From Carallia brachiata (Eukaryota; Streptophyta; Magnoliopsida; Malpighiales; Rhizophoraceae): a stretch of 64,000 nt of DNA. The notes below the pieces were generated by a model. It searched no databases. It was not told the origin of the DNA and saw only the letters and a program-made list of their open reading frames with translations. Made by a program: the position numbers and the translations under genes. Location of the stretch: the NCBI GenBank assembly GCA_021464245.1, contig JADCRB010000008.1:153058-217057 (forward strand), in the 5' to 3' direction. How positions within the stretch are numbered: position 1 is the first letter of the stretch; each line of letters opens with the position of its first letter. Of this stretch, positions 8,982-22,636 are shown piece by piece.

Positions 8982-11900
8982 TCATATTTTGGAGGCATCA
9001 GCCGTGACTCGGCTTAAGGCGACACCAGTCTTTGAGCCCGACTGACGATCTAATTTCTTGCAGATGAAGTCCCCAACAGACAGAAGCTTTGGCAGATCAA
9101 CATTGGTTTTTATACCAAGCCCATTGAGCATGTAGACAACATCTTCAGTTGCAACATTGCCTGATGCACCTTTAGCATATGGGCACCCGCCTAAGCCTGC
9201 AACTGAAGAGTCCACTGTGCTGATCCCCATCTGTCACAAACACAAAATAGACAAGGAACTAAGGCAGATCAGATCTACAACGGAATCAAAAATAAGGATA
9301 TGTTCCAGAAGATTGCATTCGGCATAAGGATCTATATTCAACAGTAGACATTCAAATACATGCAGCAAAGCGTGTCTAAAAGGTAGCTTTAATTCATTGG
9401 TGTCCAAAAGAAAGAAGGCGATAAATACTTTGGGTCAAAGATAGAAAGCCGAAAGATCCTGGCCAGAGTATATGCAGTTTTGCTTCATCATGCTGAGAGA
9501 CAGAGAATAAGTAGTATGGCACTTACCTGAAGGGACACTAAAATATTTGAAAGAGATTGCCCATAAGTATCATGGAAATGGACGGCAAGGTTCTCAACAG
9601 GAACAACAGCCATTACAGCTTCAAGCATGGGAATGACAGTTCCTGATCCACGAAAAATGGGAAGGGAGTTAAAAATTGGTCAAGGAACAAATTTGAAGAA
9701 ATCAATGCCTAACTCAAAGCACAGTCAGTTTTAAGTGTTACCAGGTGTGCCGACTCCAATTGTATCACCAAGTGATATTTCAAAGCAACCCATTTCATAA
9801 AGTTCTTTAGCCACATAGGCTACCTTTGATGGTGGAATTGCTCCTTCAACAGGACAGCCAACAACGCATGATACATACCTATCAAGATTAAGCAACATTC
9901 ATTCAGTAAGAAAGCAGTTAAAGACCACAATGGTATACATAATAATCTTCCACTAGGACATGGATATCAGTCTGCCTAAACATACAAGCCAGCATAATCC
10001 AAACAAAGGTTATCAATGATCATAACTAATTGAGCAGAAGGTCCATTATGAAACCAGTAAAACTTTAAGCCATTGGCAATCTATTTCCCCGAATTGGCTT
10101 ATAAATACACGATGGCAAATAATCTTCAGATAACAATTAAAGAGCCTTTAAAGGGACAAAAGCAATCAACAGGCATAAACAGAATAATAGATCAATTTGT
10201 GCATGTATTCATCAACTACAAAGTCTTTTCACAGACATCATATCTAGATAATGCATAAATTTTGTGTCACTCAAAAGATATCTTCAATTTTTTTTTTTTT
10301 GGCTTCCCGATGAGGGTGGAAGAAGAGATTCCCAAATGAAGGATAAAGAAGACATACCCACGAACAGGAATTGAGAGCTCCTTAGCTGCAGAAATGACAG
10401 TACGATAACGAGCAAAACTCTCTTCAATGCTACAATTGATGTTTGACTTTGAGAATGACTCAGAAGCTGATGCAAACACTGCAACTTCCTTGGCACCAGC
10501 AGCAACAGCTGCTTCAAATCCCTAGAAAAAGAGTGTCATAGATACTTATCAGGCCATTGTTTATAATGTTAGAGCTCCAGCTCAAAAGTGAGAGCATACC
10601 ACCTTCAGATTAGGTGTCAAAACAGGCAATCTAGACCCCTCCAAACTACGTACAGCTTCCATTACATCTCTTGCATCTGCTAACTATTTGAAATGAAGAA
10701 ACAAAACAAGGAAATAAAAACTGAACACAGGTAAAGCAAGTGATGTTACATTTGAGACGGTACTTCATTAAGACAGAATTTCAGAATTTATAACACAAAT
10801 CAGAAGTTGTGTGTGTGCTGCAAGACAGAGGGAGAGAGTAATGATCTCAGATTCAAATGTTAGTTTACACAAGAGAACATACAGCAGAAAGTGGTTCTGT
10901 TCATGCAATATAGTATTCTGGCATCACCATTGCCCAATGTCAGTTCTTATTGAATACTTAAACATACAAACTCAGAATTATTACTGCAGTTCTAAGTTAT
11001 AACTAGGACGCAGTCAGTTAAATCAGAAAAACTTAGATGCTTTTTACATCCTCTTTCTTCTTTAACTCGATTTTGCAAAAGATCTGAACTTCTATAAGAT
11101 AATTTAACTATCATTTGTCATGTCCAGATTAACTGATTGATTAAAACTAAAAACTTATATCAATTCTGAGGCAGACCCTGAGCAAAGAACTCTCTATAGG
11201 TACTGAATAAGAGTACCTTCCCTGATGACTCCAATTTTCATAGAAGTCCACAGAAGTCTAAAAATCTAAGCTGACACGGACTCAAACCATATATGCTACC
11301 ATACACTGTGGAAAGCTTCCAGATGTGTGTTTTGACAATATAACCAAAATAACGAAAAATAGGTATAGAACTAACTTGTAGCAATATTTTTTTAATCAGA
11401 GTTTCAAATTTTAGTTACTTTAACTGGTTAAATTCTCAATATTTGATAATAAATGTATATTTACTCATTAGTAATTAAAGAAATAACAAAAAATATGATA
11501 CATTATGACTAAAAATTATGCTTAACATTTAGGTATAAAGTTTTTTTTTTGAAAAACTACCTATACAAAGATTTGATTATATGATAAAGTAGTACTCCCC
11601 CATGTTATAATAACGCAGTCAGTCTTTGACAACCCAGCACGGAAAATAATTCTTAGGTCACATGACTATTTGGTTACAATTATTATCAGAAAATCCATGA
11701 ATAAAACGTCCACAGAAAAATTATGGAGAAGAGGATAAGTTGGCCCTTGTGAACAGCTTAATGCACTATCTCCCGTCAACCTTTTAGCGAAATATGGCCA
11801 AGAGAAAGAAAATCCATGTTATGACCCCATAGTCTTAACCCTATGGTAACTATGAAATCGGCTCAAGGTTGCCTACAACCCTCGAAACAAAACATCTTTT

Positions 11901-12926
11901 TTATAAAAAAAAAAAGCAGCCAACCAAGACCAACCAACCACATAAGTTTTTGATCTTTGTAACTTCCCTAGCACTGCTTACATCAAGGTTGTATATCAAT
12001 ATATGCTATTACACTATTACACTATCCAAATTATAGTATAACAAATAAAACAAGTAAAATCAGCTTCACAATCTTAAAACATTGGCAAAATGAGATCAAA
12101 TTACCTGAGGAACCCATTTAGGTGATACAAAGCCTGTCGCCTCAACAACTGGCAACCCAGTAGCTACTAATCTACGAATCAGTTCAACCTTCACGTCTGT
12201 AGCTACATTATTTTTCTCATTTTGCAGTCCATCCCTTGGACCAACTTCTACTATCTTCACAAACTTTGGTATCCCTTTCAAAACCTGCTTTCTCTAGATT
12301 TTGGCATGAAGAAAAAGAACAGGCATTTTGAGTTTTTCTGAAGCACAACAAACATAAACAGTAGATCCACGGACAAATGCAGCTCAAAGAGTTAACATGG
12401 GGCAGTTTCTTTGTCCAACAAAACATAGTGAACAAGCCTTTACTGAGAATCACCTTGTTTGCTGTATGGTGTCCATTCATGTTGCGGGCCTTGGTGGTAC
12501 ATTGGCGATCAGGAAAGTAGTATGAGTCAAAAACTATTCCAGATACCATGTGATTCCTGCCTAAGTTCATAAACCTTCGATTGAAGGAGTCACCTCTGGC
12601 CAGCTCTTTTGTGTGTTTTCTCCAAGGAAATGTCTCCATTGTATAATCCTCGTAATCTTCCCTGCCAAACAATAGGAGTTCAATGATCGGTATTCACTGA
12701 TCACCAAACAAGTCAAACTAGTAACATAATGGCTTCAATGTTAAATAATTCCAACTAACTTGCAGCCGTTGGATGAGCTGCAGGCCCTTTCTTCAATCCA
12801 GCAATGTCCCATTCCCAAATCATCGGCTCTGGGACGGCACGCACCAGAGGAGAACCTCTGAATCATGTCAACAGTACTCATACTTGGCAACTTGTCAACA
12901 CCGAGAGGCTCCCCCAAACTCGACAT
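8982..12926 (-). CDS. HMGCL: 3-hydroxy-3-methylglutaryl-CoA lyase
   Basis: Cleaves HMG-CoA to acetyl-CoA and acetoacetate, the last step of leucine breakdown, usually mitochondrial. Eight coding exons (minus): 12926-12760, 12661-12454, 12284-12105, 10683-10603, 10521-10358, 9878-9742, 9642-9527, 9230-8982; all phases agree and give 433 aa. The TIM-barrel core starts at about residue 125. Visible are the active-site segment [69 protein letters not shown], the metal-binding VHFHDTYGQ, and the signature [20 protein letters not shown] with its catalytic Cys. About 120 residues precede the barrel, beginning [20 protein letters not shown], as in other plant enzymes; no classical presequence is obvious. 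An in-frame ATG at 12962 would add 12 residues but lies at the exon's acceptor. A 5'-UTR intron is likely (13624-12957). Intron 3 is 1.4 kb. Confidence 0.96.
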
Positions 12927-13712
12927 TGTAGATGCAAGCAAGTGCAAAACGCAGAACTGCAAAGAAGAAAACCAGACAGTTTTAATGTTCTTCCATGAAC
13001 ATCCAATAAGGCCTTCATTGCCAACATTGCATGGAAAAAAAAAAAAAAAAAATCAAGTCTTGTCCTCATTTCAACCAAAGAAAATAACCAAAGAATAAAA
13101 ATCCCAATATGGGAAATTTCCAACTTATCATCTTGATGTCAAGAATGCCATAATATTACTTAACAGAGCAGTCTTTCAGAAATATTGAAACAAAGATGAT
13201 ATAAATTGTTGTTTAAGTTCATATTCAATGCACAACAATATCATTACAATGTTTAATTAGTAAAGGCTTACAACTTAACAGTTGAATTTCAAATCATGCA
13301 GCAGCACCATCAATGGAACATGTGCAACACATTAAAAATAAAAAACCAGAAAAAATAAAATTCATGCAAAAAAAAAAAAACAAGAAAATGGGTTTTCGCT
13401 GCTGTTTAATTCTGCTTCAAATTTAAAAGATCAAAAAATAGACTAAAAATTCAACCAATTAATCAAACAACACAACACACCAAAAAAAAAAAAAAAAAAA
13501 AACAAACAAAAACAAAAGAAGATTGGTTTTTTAGGGTTTTCTTTGCCATCACAGTCCCTTTTCCGGGGAACCAAACAGAAAAAGGAAACAAAATAACAAA
13601 ATCAAACGCAGAAGGGCAGCAGACCTGAGTTAAAGAGGGGGGAAAATGAGAGAAAATCGGAAGACGAAAAAATTCTGCTAGGGTTCCAAATAATAGAAAC
13701 CCTAGAAATTGG
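12927..13712 (-). promoter_or_regulatory. 5' UTR, 5'-UTR intron and telo-box-like motifs of HMG-CoA lyase
   Basis: On the minus strand a donor ACTCAG|GTCTGC at 13624 and an acceptor TTTGCAG ending at 12957 define a probable 667-base intron in the 5' untranslated region. Upstream, near 13680-13706, AAACCCTAG and GGGTTCC motifs resemble plant telo-boxes. The intron contains several long A runs (13030, 13370, 13480) that prevent any real coding. Transcript ends were inferred from sequence only. Confidence 0.55.
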
Positions 13713-16592
13713 GGGAAGCTTTTTAATTTCTTTTTTCTATTCAAACATATTTAATATAAACCCAATATTAAGTTTCAAAAGAATGTAGGTCTGAAAAAGA
13801 GGGAGAAGAAGAAGAGTAGGAGGCAAGGCAAACGTGAGGGAGTTGTTGTTTAACTAATACTCCTTCTATTTTTTTTTTTTTAAATTTTAATTTTTTGGTT
13901 TTATTGTATTTATTTATTTGTGATGGTGGTAGGTAGTTTTCTGTTGGTGGTTGCATCGTTTTCTTACCCGTTTTTGTTTTCTCTTAAAGATTCCTTTTGT
14001 TTTTTTCTTAATTACCTGTCAATCTAATAAAAATTACGAGATATATATAATTTATTTAATAATTTAAATATATTTTTTAATTTGATAGATTTTTCATAAA
14101 AAATAAATCACATTATTGTATACTGACTGCATTTTTTCACTATCAACAATAAATTTTTCTCTAAGTCTGTTTACATGGTCGTGTCGAAAATAGATGTGGA
14201 GTCAACAATTATAATCGACCGGTTTTTTCTCGTAACCAAACTTTTTTATGCAATAAAAATGGAGAAAAAAATACTTTTATTATTACTTAAAAAAATATTT
14301 GATTATAATAAAAAATTAATTATAATGTGTCGACTCTATATTTTTTTTTATTATAGCGATGTGTCTAATTTAATTATAATTTTTTTCTGTTTTTTTTATC
14401 ACTGGTTGAACTTAACCATTCTTTCTAAATGCCTTTCCTTGGAGGAGACTCTCAAAAACTCTAAAATATTAACAAGTTTTTAAGTTTTAGAGTATCTTTG
14501 ATTTTATCGATTTTGATTTTATCGATTTATTGATACTAAAAATTAAAGTTTACAATTTTAAGGGAATTTAAGAGGTTTAAGATTTGAAATCTTAATTTTC
14601 TCTTGTCGCAATGAAATTAAAAAGTGATTGGTTATAATCTTCCATGGTAATTTCGCCGACAAATATTATATTCTAGTTCGTGTTCGTTTTCAGATATTCG
14701 TTTTCATGATAATAAATGTTTTATTACGTCATTAATTTTTGCATATCAAATTAAAACATCACCCTGTTTTTATCGACTATCCACACCTGATTCACAATTT
14801 TTTTTTTTCCTTACATTATATTCTGGTCTTTGTTTGCAAGCACTAAAGCATTTAGTTAAATTAAACGTATATCTAGCATCATAAAATTTGTAATTAGTTA
14901 GTTATATTTGTTAGACAACACGACTTTGTTTAGTGTAGAAGAATGATCGCTCTTGTCACGTGCATTCAACATAATTTTACTAATAAATTATTAAATTAAT
15001 TATATATTTTTTATATAATACAAATTAAATTAAATATGTGAATAATAAATTTTTTTTTTCAAACACCTTGATTTTGTCAACGGAGCTTACGTTGGACTTT
15101 GGTTAAAGCATCCTCGAGAATAACACTATTCCATTGCAACAAATTTTGACATTGCCAACTTTGAATTGAATTAAATCTCCTCTAAAGTGGAAGTTGTCGG
15201 GTTAATTCTGTCAGTTTTTCAAGTCTTTAGTAAGTCCGTCAATGTTCACCGTTTTCCCACTATGCTAAAAGGAATACAGTGCTACGCCGCTCTGTACAGC
15301 AGTACAGTACAAAAGGAGAAATATTCATGATGCTTAATAAAATGTAAACATGTTAATAATTTATATAATTTAAAAAAAAAATTGAATTAAAAAATTTATT
15401 TTTTTAACATATATTATGTGAGATTTATATTTTTAAATTTTAAAATAATATTTATTTAATTTTAAATTTTAATTTTAATTTTTTATATTTTATAAATATA
15501 TTTATACTAAATTGAAAGTTAATCGCACTTTTTAGGATTGTTTGGCGCAAATATATGGCTGCTGCACGTGGGCGTAAAACCGAGCTCATGCTAAAATAGG
15601 TATTAAAAAAATATTTCGCTTAATATTAACTACTCAGATTACAAATATAAAATACTCAATCAATTTTTTTAATAATATTAGGTGATTTCAGAAAGCTAAC
15701 AATAATTAGTTACAAAGTCACATTTAACAAGTTTAATAATTTATTAATTTTTTATTTGTTATAAAGTTAATTATAAAATAACTCTTATCACTTTATAATT
15801 ATTTTTAAATTATATAAATAAAATTACTTTTTTTTTTTTTTAGAAGGGTGTAACCTGTGCGGTGGAAGTTCAACTTGCACCTAGTCTTCATCCTCCTCAT
15901 TCAATGTCTTAAAATGGGCTCGTGATCACCGGGTTAAGAGACAAAAGAAAAACAAATAAAATTTTCTTAATTTTATTGAAAATAACCGGTGGCAATTGTT
16001 GAAATATGTAGTTCAACACTCGTGCTTTCTTATACTCACTTTGTTTTTTTTTTATAAAAAAAAAATTTATCATAAATATATCAATCATTAAATATATACG
16101 TCTATACTGAAATAACTCTTATTTATATGTTTTATTTAACTCAATTTATAAGAAGAAATCTACTACTTGAATATTATTAAATCTAAATAAGAGGTTAAAC
16201 TAATTAAAACGATTGTCAAGTTTAAAATCAATAGTAAAAATAAATAGTCAAACTAGGTAAATTAAAATATCAAAACTTCTAATCACTGTTATTGAAACTT
16301 GAAATCAAATTATAAATAAGAGATACATGTTAAATTACTATTAAATTATTACTTCATATGTTCTTACACTCATTTAATGGTGTTTATAAATATGTATTTT
16401 TTTCTTTTTTGATAATAAATGGAATTGGGGAAAAAAAAATCTAAGGCCAAACCCACTAGCATCGTGCCACGTTTATGAACAGAAGTGACACAATTTCTCT
16501 ACCTGAGATTCTGGGAGAGCATTGGTGGCCTACAACAGTCGCTGTCAGCGTTTGTGGTTATGGTGGATTTTCCTAAAATAGATTCTGTATCA
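13713..16592. other. AT-rich intergenic DNA
   Basis: Almost 2.9 kb of AT-rich DNA with long A and T runs. Reading frames here are low-complexity (phenylalanine, lysine, isoleucine rich) and are not genes. No transposon end, tRNA or other RNA could be supported. Confidence 0.5.
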
Positions 16593-16933
16593 TACTATTT
16601 TTTAGATAATTAATTTTTTAATCTTAAATTTTTGTAATTTTTTATTTAAAATCTAAATATTTTAAGTTTTTTTATTTAAAGTCTAAATTTTTATTTTTTG
16701 TTCTATTCAAGTCCATTTACAATGAAACCGTTAACTTTTTCGTTAACTTTAATCCTATTTTCGCCTGTTTCTATTAGATATAATGAAAAAATTAACGGTA
16801 AATCATACAAAAGGACTTAAATAAAAAAAAAATAAAGATTTAACTTTTAAATATAAAATTTAAAAAATTTAAATCTCAAATAAAAAAAATATAAAAATTT
16901 AACCCTAAAAAATTAGTTATCCTTACTATTTTT
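16593..16933. mobile_element. Foldback MITE with about 10-bp direct repeat
   Basis: The two ends are inverted copies: left GATAATTAATTTTTTAATC (from 16605) pairs with right CTAAAAAATTAGTTATC (to about 16921), and the pairing continues inward through AAATTTTTGTAATTTTTTAT on the left. The centre contains CCGTTAACTTTTTCGTTAAC and its partner near 16790. A flanking direct repeat TACTATTTTT lies at 16593-16602 and 16924-16933. There is no coding capacity. The superfamily is uncertain; a 10-bp duplication would suit a Mutator-type MITE. Confidence 0.6.
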
Positions 16934-18287
16934 ATATTGTTATTATGACAATAACGAGGGCATGTTGTTTTCGCTGTGAACTTCAGACTTTTCTAGGGAC
17001 AGCTATAATATATCCTGATCAGCACAAATGTCTTGATTTAACGCTAAGTAAGAGCGCTTGATGGAAGCTTGAATCATTCATTGGGTGTAGAACATGAGTT
17101 CCAAAAAAAAAAATTTTAGTGTCAATTTCACATTGTTGAGGCCTATCTCATGTGGCGTATAAAAAAATTAAGAGGAAGTATATTTTTTTGGCAGGCAAGT
17201 AAATCTTCTATATTGATTTCTTTAACAAAGATCAATTTATGAATGTGATAGAAAGAGAAAGTGAGAGAAGCCGAGAAAGGAGAGGGGAGGAGAGAGAGTC
17301 AAACGATAGAACTAGTGTTTTAATTTGAATATAATCTCTAGTGATATTTTTGATATTTTTTAGTATAATTCTCGAGAAGTCTATTGCAGGGAGGAGAGTG
17401 TATATGAAATTTTAGTTTTCATAATAAAGATAGGGTGACAGCTCACGGAGACAAGAAATTGTCATATCACATAATTTTCTGTGAATATATATTTATCTTT
17501 ATTTCCATTAGTATATATACATATTGTAATTAAACCGCGCTTAAAAAACGTGAAGGATCCAAAAAAAAATCCAACACATTTCAGCCATCAGCACCTAGCT
17601 TATACGGACTTGGCTTTATTTTATTTTTATTTTTATTTTGATGTAATTTGGATTATTGATAGCAACATGGCCTTAAAAGTGTTTTTCCCCCCTCATTTTC
17701 ACCTCTTTATTCTAGTATTGCAAAGAAAAAGAAAAGAATGGATTCCATTGTAAATCAGAAAGCTATATCCTTATTCCAACACATAAAACACATGCTATGA
17801 GAAGATGTGATGGGAAAATAACAAAACAATGATACCATACCCCAATAAAGGGAGCCGCTATGTGCACGAAATTCCTACATTAAGGGATTTGGAAATATAA
17901 GATATTCGAAATCTTATCTTTGTTACACCAAAGCTCCGAATTAAATATGTAACCTCTAAATCATAATAAAGTAATCTTATTATTGCACCAAAAACTTGTC
18001 CTTCGTCATATCATACTTGTGCAAATAACATTAAACCAAGTCATCATCCAGGAACGAAAGGCATGCAAGGATGGCGTCAAATTAAAGCATTAAGGGTCCA
18101 TCGTTTCTGTTTGTGAATTAAAATCTGACTTTTACAATACAAACAAGGCTAAAGACATACAACTTTGATAAAAGTCGAAAGTCCAATGACAGGAAACAAC
18201 AACAACAACGAGCATATTAAAAACAGTATTGCAAATCAAGAGCGTCCAGCCAAATTATATTCCAGCTCTTAACATAAAGGTCATGCG
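16934..18287. other. Intergenic region downstream of CPN10
   Basis: AT-rich DNA including a purine-rich GAGAGA stretch at about 17250-17300. It ends in the probable 3' untranslated region of the chaperonin gene. No gene could be supported. Confidence 0.5.
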
Positions 18288-20897
18288 CTAGTCATGTAGA
18301 GTAGCCAGGACATCTTCATCTCGGTACAAATGATATCTGAAACAGGAAATGAAGCCACAAGAAAGTTATAATAGCTCTAATCAAATAGTTTGTAAATGTT
18401 GACAATTGAAATAAATTGAAAAAGAGTTTCTCTTAATCACTTTGTTAGTTGGAATTTTTTTGGAAAAAAGAAACCGGAGTTTTCTTCATGCAAGTACCTA
18501 AGAACAATGTCCTGATACACTACATATTGCCAAGTTGCTCCTAAGGCTGTCACGCTATATAATCCAATATCATAAACGATTTCATATATGGAACTGCTTG
18601 AGAGAAGATTATTTAACAATGACAACAATTGTTCCAACAACTGTAAAATTTTCCACTGAATCCTACATCATTTAGTTAAGTCAAATGGCTCCTAAAATTC
18701 TTGAAATGTTGATTGTCTTTTGTTTTTTCAATGTCTACCACTAAATTGATCAGATGAGCCATTGAGAACTAGCATAGTGCCATAGCCTTAATGTGGCGGG
18801 TTGTTGTTTCCCATGAATATTGAATTCCACCAACTGGAAACTCTCTATCCCCTAATTTTCCATCTAATTGGTTTATTTTATTGGTCAAAACAGGCCAACC
18901 AAACATCATTCTAATTGACATAAATGCAAGCAAAAGAATCTCACAGCATGTTTCTATAAGCCATAAGTGTGAAACCACATTAAATAAATTGCAGTTATCA
19001 TTCATTAAAAACCCTCGACTTCACTTGCCTGAGAATGAACATACATTGACCTACATCATCTTTTAGCAGAAAGCTTAATAATACGCATATTATAACATAA
19101 CCAATGATAATGTAACAAAATCATATGCAAGACAAATAATTGTTTTATTTCAACATAAATTGGATAGCAAGATGTCATTGTTAAATCCAAGCCATCTAGC
19201 TGCCATAGCTGCCGAAAGTCTTTGATAATTTAATGCATGGTTTATTCCAGCGGCCAATGCTACTTTAACACACTTATGGTAAATCCTAAGACAAAAAACT
19301 TGCTGAGTCCCCCAAAAAGGCATTTTGGCGTCCGAAAAAAGACTCATATTTCAATTCTATCAAGTTTTGTAACTGATACGTGCCATGATGTATCTAATAG
19401 AGTGATATGAATGCAGTGGCCATTATCATACGAAATCATAGAAAAAGATATTAAGAAAAAGATTGAAAAAAGAATAAAAGAGCCTGACAGGGGGCAGGGA
19501 CAAGTGATTATTTAATAAATAAGAAAAGTAAGCAGAACGACGGAAGAGGCGGCAGTACTCACTCTTTATCACCAAGTTTCACTTCAGTGCCTCCATATTC
19601 AGGTAAGAGAACTGTGTCTCCTTCTTTTACAGTGACAGGAATATGCTTTCCATCTCTGTCATGGAATCCTGGACCCACAGCAACGACTGTCCCAGAGTTT
19701 AACTGAAATCACGAAGCATTTGGAGAAGTTGACAATGAGACAAAAGTAAACATGTCAAAGCAACCAACAATGAAAAGGAAAAAAATTTATTTACGCCTTG
19801 CACATAGGCCTTACTGAAAATGGCAAAAGTCCAGAAGAAAGAACCTAAAGGTGCTAACACTTTTGGGTTACAAGCTTGTCGTATTGATAATTGTAAAGTG
19901 CAAATATAGATCAACTAAAAGGTATGGGTGATTACATGACTCAACGTAACCCACAATGCCTAAAAAGGGAGAGAATTTGACACCTAAGGCCAGTTAACTT
20001 GAAACAATAGCCATATGAACCGGGAGAACCGTGATTCAAGTACACAATCTTGAAATTGTATAGCAATAATTCCAAAAACTGCTTTAAGCATTACTTCAAA
20101 ATAAGGAGAACATTTCATTTGATAACAAATGCACAACAATCCTCGCAATTATGCACCTTAAATACACAGAAATTAGTGAAATACTAAAACAAAGGTCATA
20201 TTTGAACTTAGAAACACACTGAAAATCGTGATTAGACAAGCACAAAATCGGCAGCTAATTAGCAACTTCAAGTGCATAACCATACAAATTGCAGAGAACA
20301 TTTCTGTGGCAACTAAACACGGTCAACATCATAAAAAACAGAACTTGCGTTCATCTACCATTGCAAAACCAAAACCAATACCAGAAACATTAAAATAAAT
20401 TAAAAAAAAAAACGAAAACCCACAATTATATATCTACATCAGAACAACACCCAGAAGCAGAAAACTTAAAATACCCAGAAAATCAAAAGCTAAAAGAAAA
20501 GAAAAAAAGATGGACAGTGGGAGATGCAATGCAAACAAAGGGCGGCCAAGGAAAGAAAATAAAAGTAACAAAAGAAGCCAAAGAGTAATGATAATATCAT
20601 AAAAATCATGAAACATCCGAAATTAATAATTATAAAAAGAATCATCTAACTTTTTTTTAGACCATGTTTTCCATAATTGTGAATTTTGGATGTTTCATAA
20701 CATGATTTTCGTGATATACATTATTAATCGAAGCGAAAATACAGAAGAAAGCAAGAAAGAAGAGAGAGAGAATGAAAGTATTATGGTCATGCCTTGGGGG
20801 TTTTCTCAGGAAGTAGAATCCCAGAATTGGTTTTGGACGGAGGAACGATTTTCTCAACCAAAATGCGATTGAATAAAGGAATTAAACGCTTTGCCAT
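18288..20897 (-). CDS. CPN10: 10-kDa chaperonin, mitochondrial type (co-chaperonin GroES family)
   Basis: CPN10 forms the heptameric lid of the CPN60 chaperonin in the mitochondrial matrix. Three exons (minus): 20897-20793, 19702-19563, 18336-18288, giving 97 aa, the normal length for a single GroES domain. Exon 1 starts [20 protein letters not shown] and ends in the mobile-loop segment [15 protein letters not shown]; exon 2 has [18 protein letters not shown] and [20 protein letters not shown]; exon 3 has [15 protein letters not shown]. The family carries an uncleaved amphipathic N-terminal targeting segment, consistent with the short N-terminus. The donor of intron 1 is AAG|GCATGA, so this is a GC-AG intron: the protein needs PEKTPK joined to LNSG, and no GT donor fits. 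Intron 1 also holds an inverted repeat near 20598-20715. A nested tandem duplication begins about 200 bp upstream of the ATG. Confidence 0.95.
20598..20716. repeat. Inverted repeat in CPN10 intron 1
   Basis: The left arm AAATCATGAAACATCCGAAA is followed, about 60 bases later, by an inverted copy containing TTTTGGATGTTTCATAACAT. The arms of roughly 35 bases could form a hairpin in the pre-mRNA close to the GC donor at 20792. It may be a small MITE; no target duplication was identified. Confidence 0.5.
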
Positions 20898-21123
20898 ATC
20901 TCTATTCCCTACAACTGTCCCAGAATCGATTCTCTATTCTTTTTATGAGGCGAGACTTTGAGAGTGGAATACCCACGAAGAAAGGAAACTATTTAGTAGG
21001 GTTTAAGCGTTTTTTGAACAGTAGAAAAGATGAGGGTTTAAGCGTTTTCATGGCTGGGTTTGGATAAAAACGAGAGATGGGTGGGGTTTAGGGGGTTTAT
21101 TAAGGCTGGATTTATGCTATAAT

Positions 21124-22636
21124 GAAATTCCACAATTGTCCGTTTCCAAGGCATTCGCTGACTAAAGAAATTTGGAACTGTTTTTGAGAGGATGTTTTAA
21201 TAGATTGAGTTCAAAATTTTTATTTTAAAAATCTTAAATTTAAGTATTGAGAAGTGAGAAATTTCACAATTGTCCGTTTTCAAGGCATTCGCTGACTAAA
21301 GAAATTTGGAACTGTTTTTGAGAGGACGTTTTAGTAGTTTAAGTTTAAAATTTTTATTTTAAAAATCTTAAATTTAAATATTGAGAAGTGAAGAGTGAGA
21401 TTTATAAGAAAATAGAAGTATTCATTGTATAGTTTATAGTTTAATAAAAAAAAAAAAAACTTAGAACTTGGATATTCGCAGTACATAGTTTTAAACTGAT
21501 ATAAATTACAGTCGAATTCAAAAAAATAAAAATTAAATAGGTTCTAATTGTCCAGATAGAGAAAATCAATGGAAAAAATCGATCAAAATAATATACAATA
21601 TAATCGACCGATTGAATTGTACAATCGAATAATTATAAATTACAACAAAATATCAATGTCTCGTGCATGTAATTTTATTAAAATTTTGTTACCAATAATT
21701 ATTATTTAATTATATAATTAAATTAGTCGATTGTATTGTGATTCGTTACTGTAATTTTTTTTTTCCGTTTGTCTATCTTTTTCTAATTAAACATAGTATT
21801 TGATAGCATTATATAATTATTTTAATATTATTTAAATCATGATTCCACAAATGTAGCTATTCCCGGGAATTCAATACTGCCATATTTTTCATTCCATTCA
21901 AGTATCATTTTCCTTTTCTTTGATGAGATAATGATAGCGAAAGGAAAATTTACGTTTAACGAAAAAAGCTTCAGAAGACGTTTTAGTGGTTAGAGTTCAA
22001 AATTTCTATTTTAGAAATTTTAAATTTAAATATTAAGAAGTGAAAAATGAGATTTATGGGAAGAGAGAGGTGTTCATTGTATAATTCACCGTTTAACGAA
22101 AAAAAAAAAAAAAGAAAGAAACTTGGAATTTGGATATTCGCAGTACATAGTTTTAAATTGATATAACTCACAGTCGAATTCGAAAAATTAAAAATTAAAT
22201 AGGTTCTAATTGTCCAGATAGAGAAAATCAAGGGAAAAATCGATCAAAATAATATACAGTATAATCGACCGATTAAATTGTACAATCGAATAATTATAAA
22301 TTGCAACAAAATATCAATGTCTCGTGCATGTAATTTTATTAAAATTTTTGTTACCAATAATCATCATTTAATTATATAATTAAATTAGTTGATTATATTA
22401 TAATTCGATCCTGTAAATTTTTTTTTCCGTTTGTCTATCTTTTTCTAATTAAACATAGTATTTGATAGCATTACATAATTCTTTTAAGATTATTTAAATC
22501 GATGATTCCACAAATGTGGCTATTCCCGGGAATTCAATACTGCCATATTTTTCATTCTATTCAAGTATCATTTTCCTTTTCTTTTATGAGATAATGATAG
22601 CAAAAGGAAAATTTACGTTTAACGAAAAAAGCTTTC
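21124..22636. repeat. Nested tandem duplication (134-bp and about 655-bp units)
   Basis: A unit starting GAAATTCCACAATTG at 21124 is repeated at 21258 (offset 134). A longer unit from about 21321 to 21972 is repeated head-to-tail at 21973-22636: the segment GGATATTCGCAGTACATAG occurs at about 21470 and 22132, and GAAAATTTACGTTTAACGAA at 21945 and 22608. The module AGAGGAYGTTTTARTAG therefore occurs at 21188 and 21321, with a diverged copy AGAAGACGTTTTAGTGG at 21973. The copies differ by scattered substitutions and by A-run length, so the duplication is not very recent. It occupies the space between the CPN10 promoter and the 3' end of the next gene. Confidence 0.85.

Noticed and set aside
12217..12672. 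151-codon frame running through HMG-CoA lyase exon 2
   Set aside because: Only its first part is exon; the rest reads through the GT donor at 12453 into the intron.
13463..13744. 93-codon minus frame rich in Phe
   Set aside because: Mostly a translation of long A/T runs in the HMG-CoA lyase 5'-UTR and its intron.
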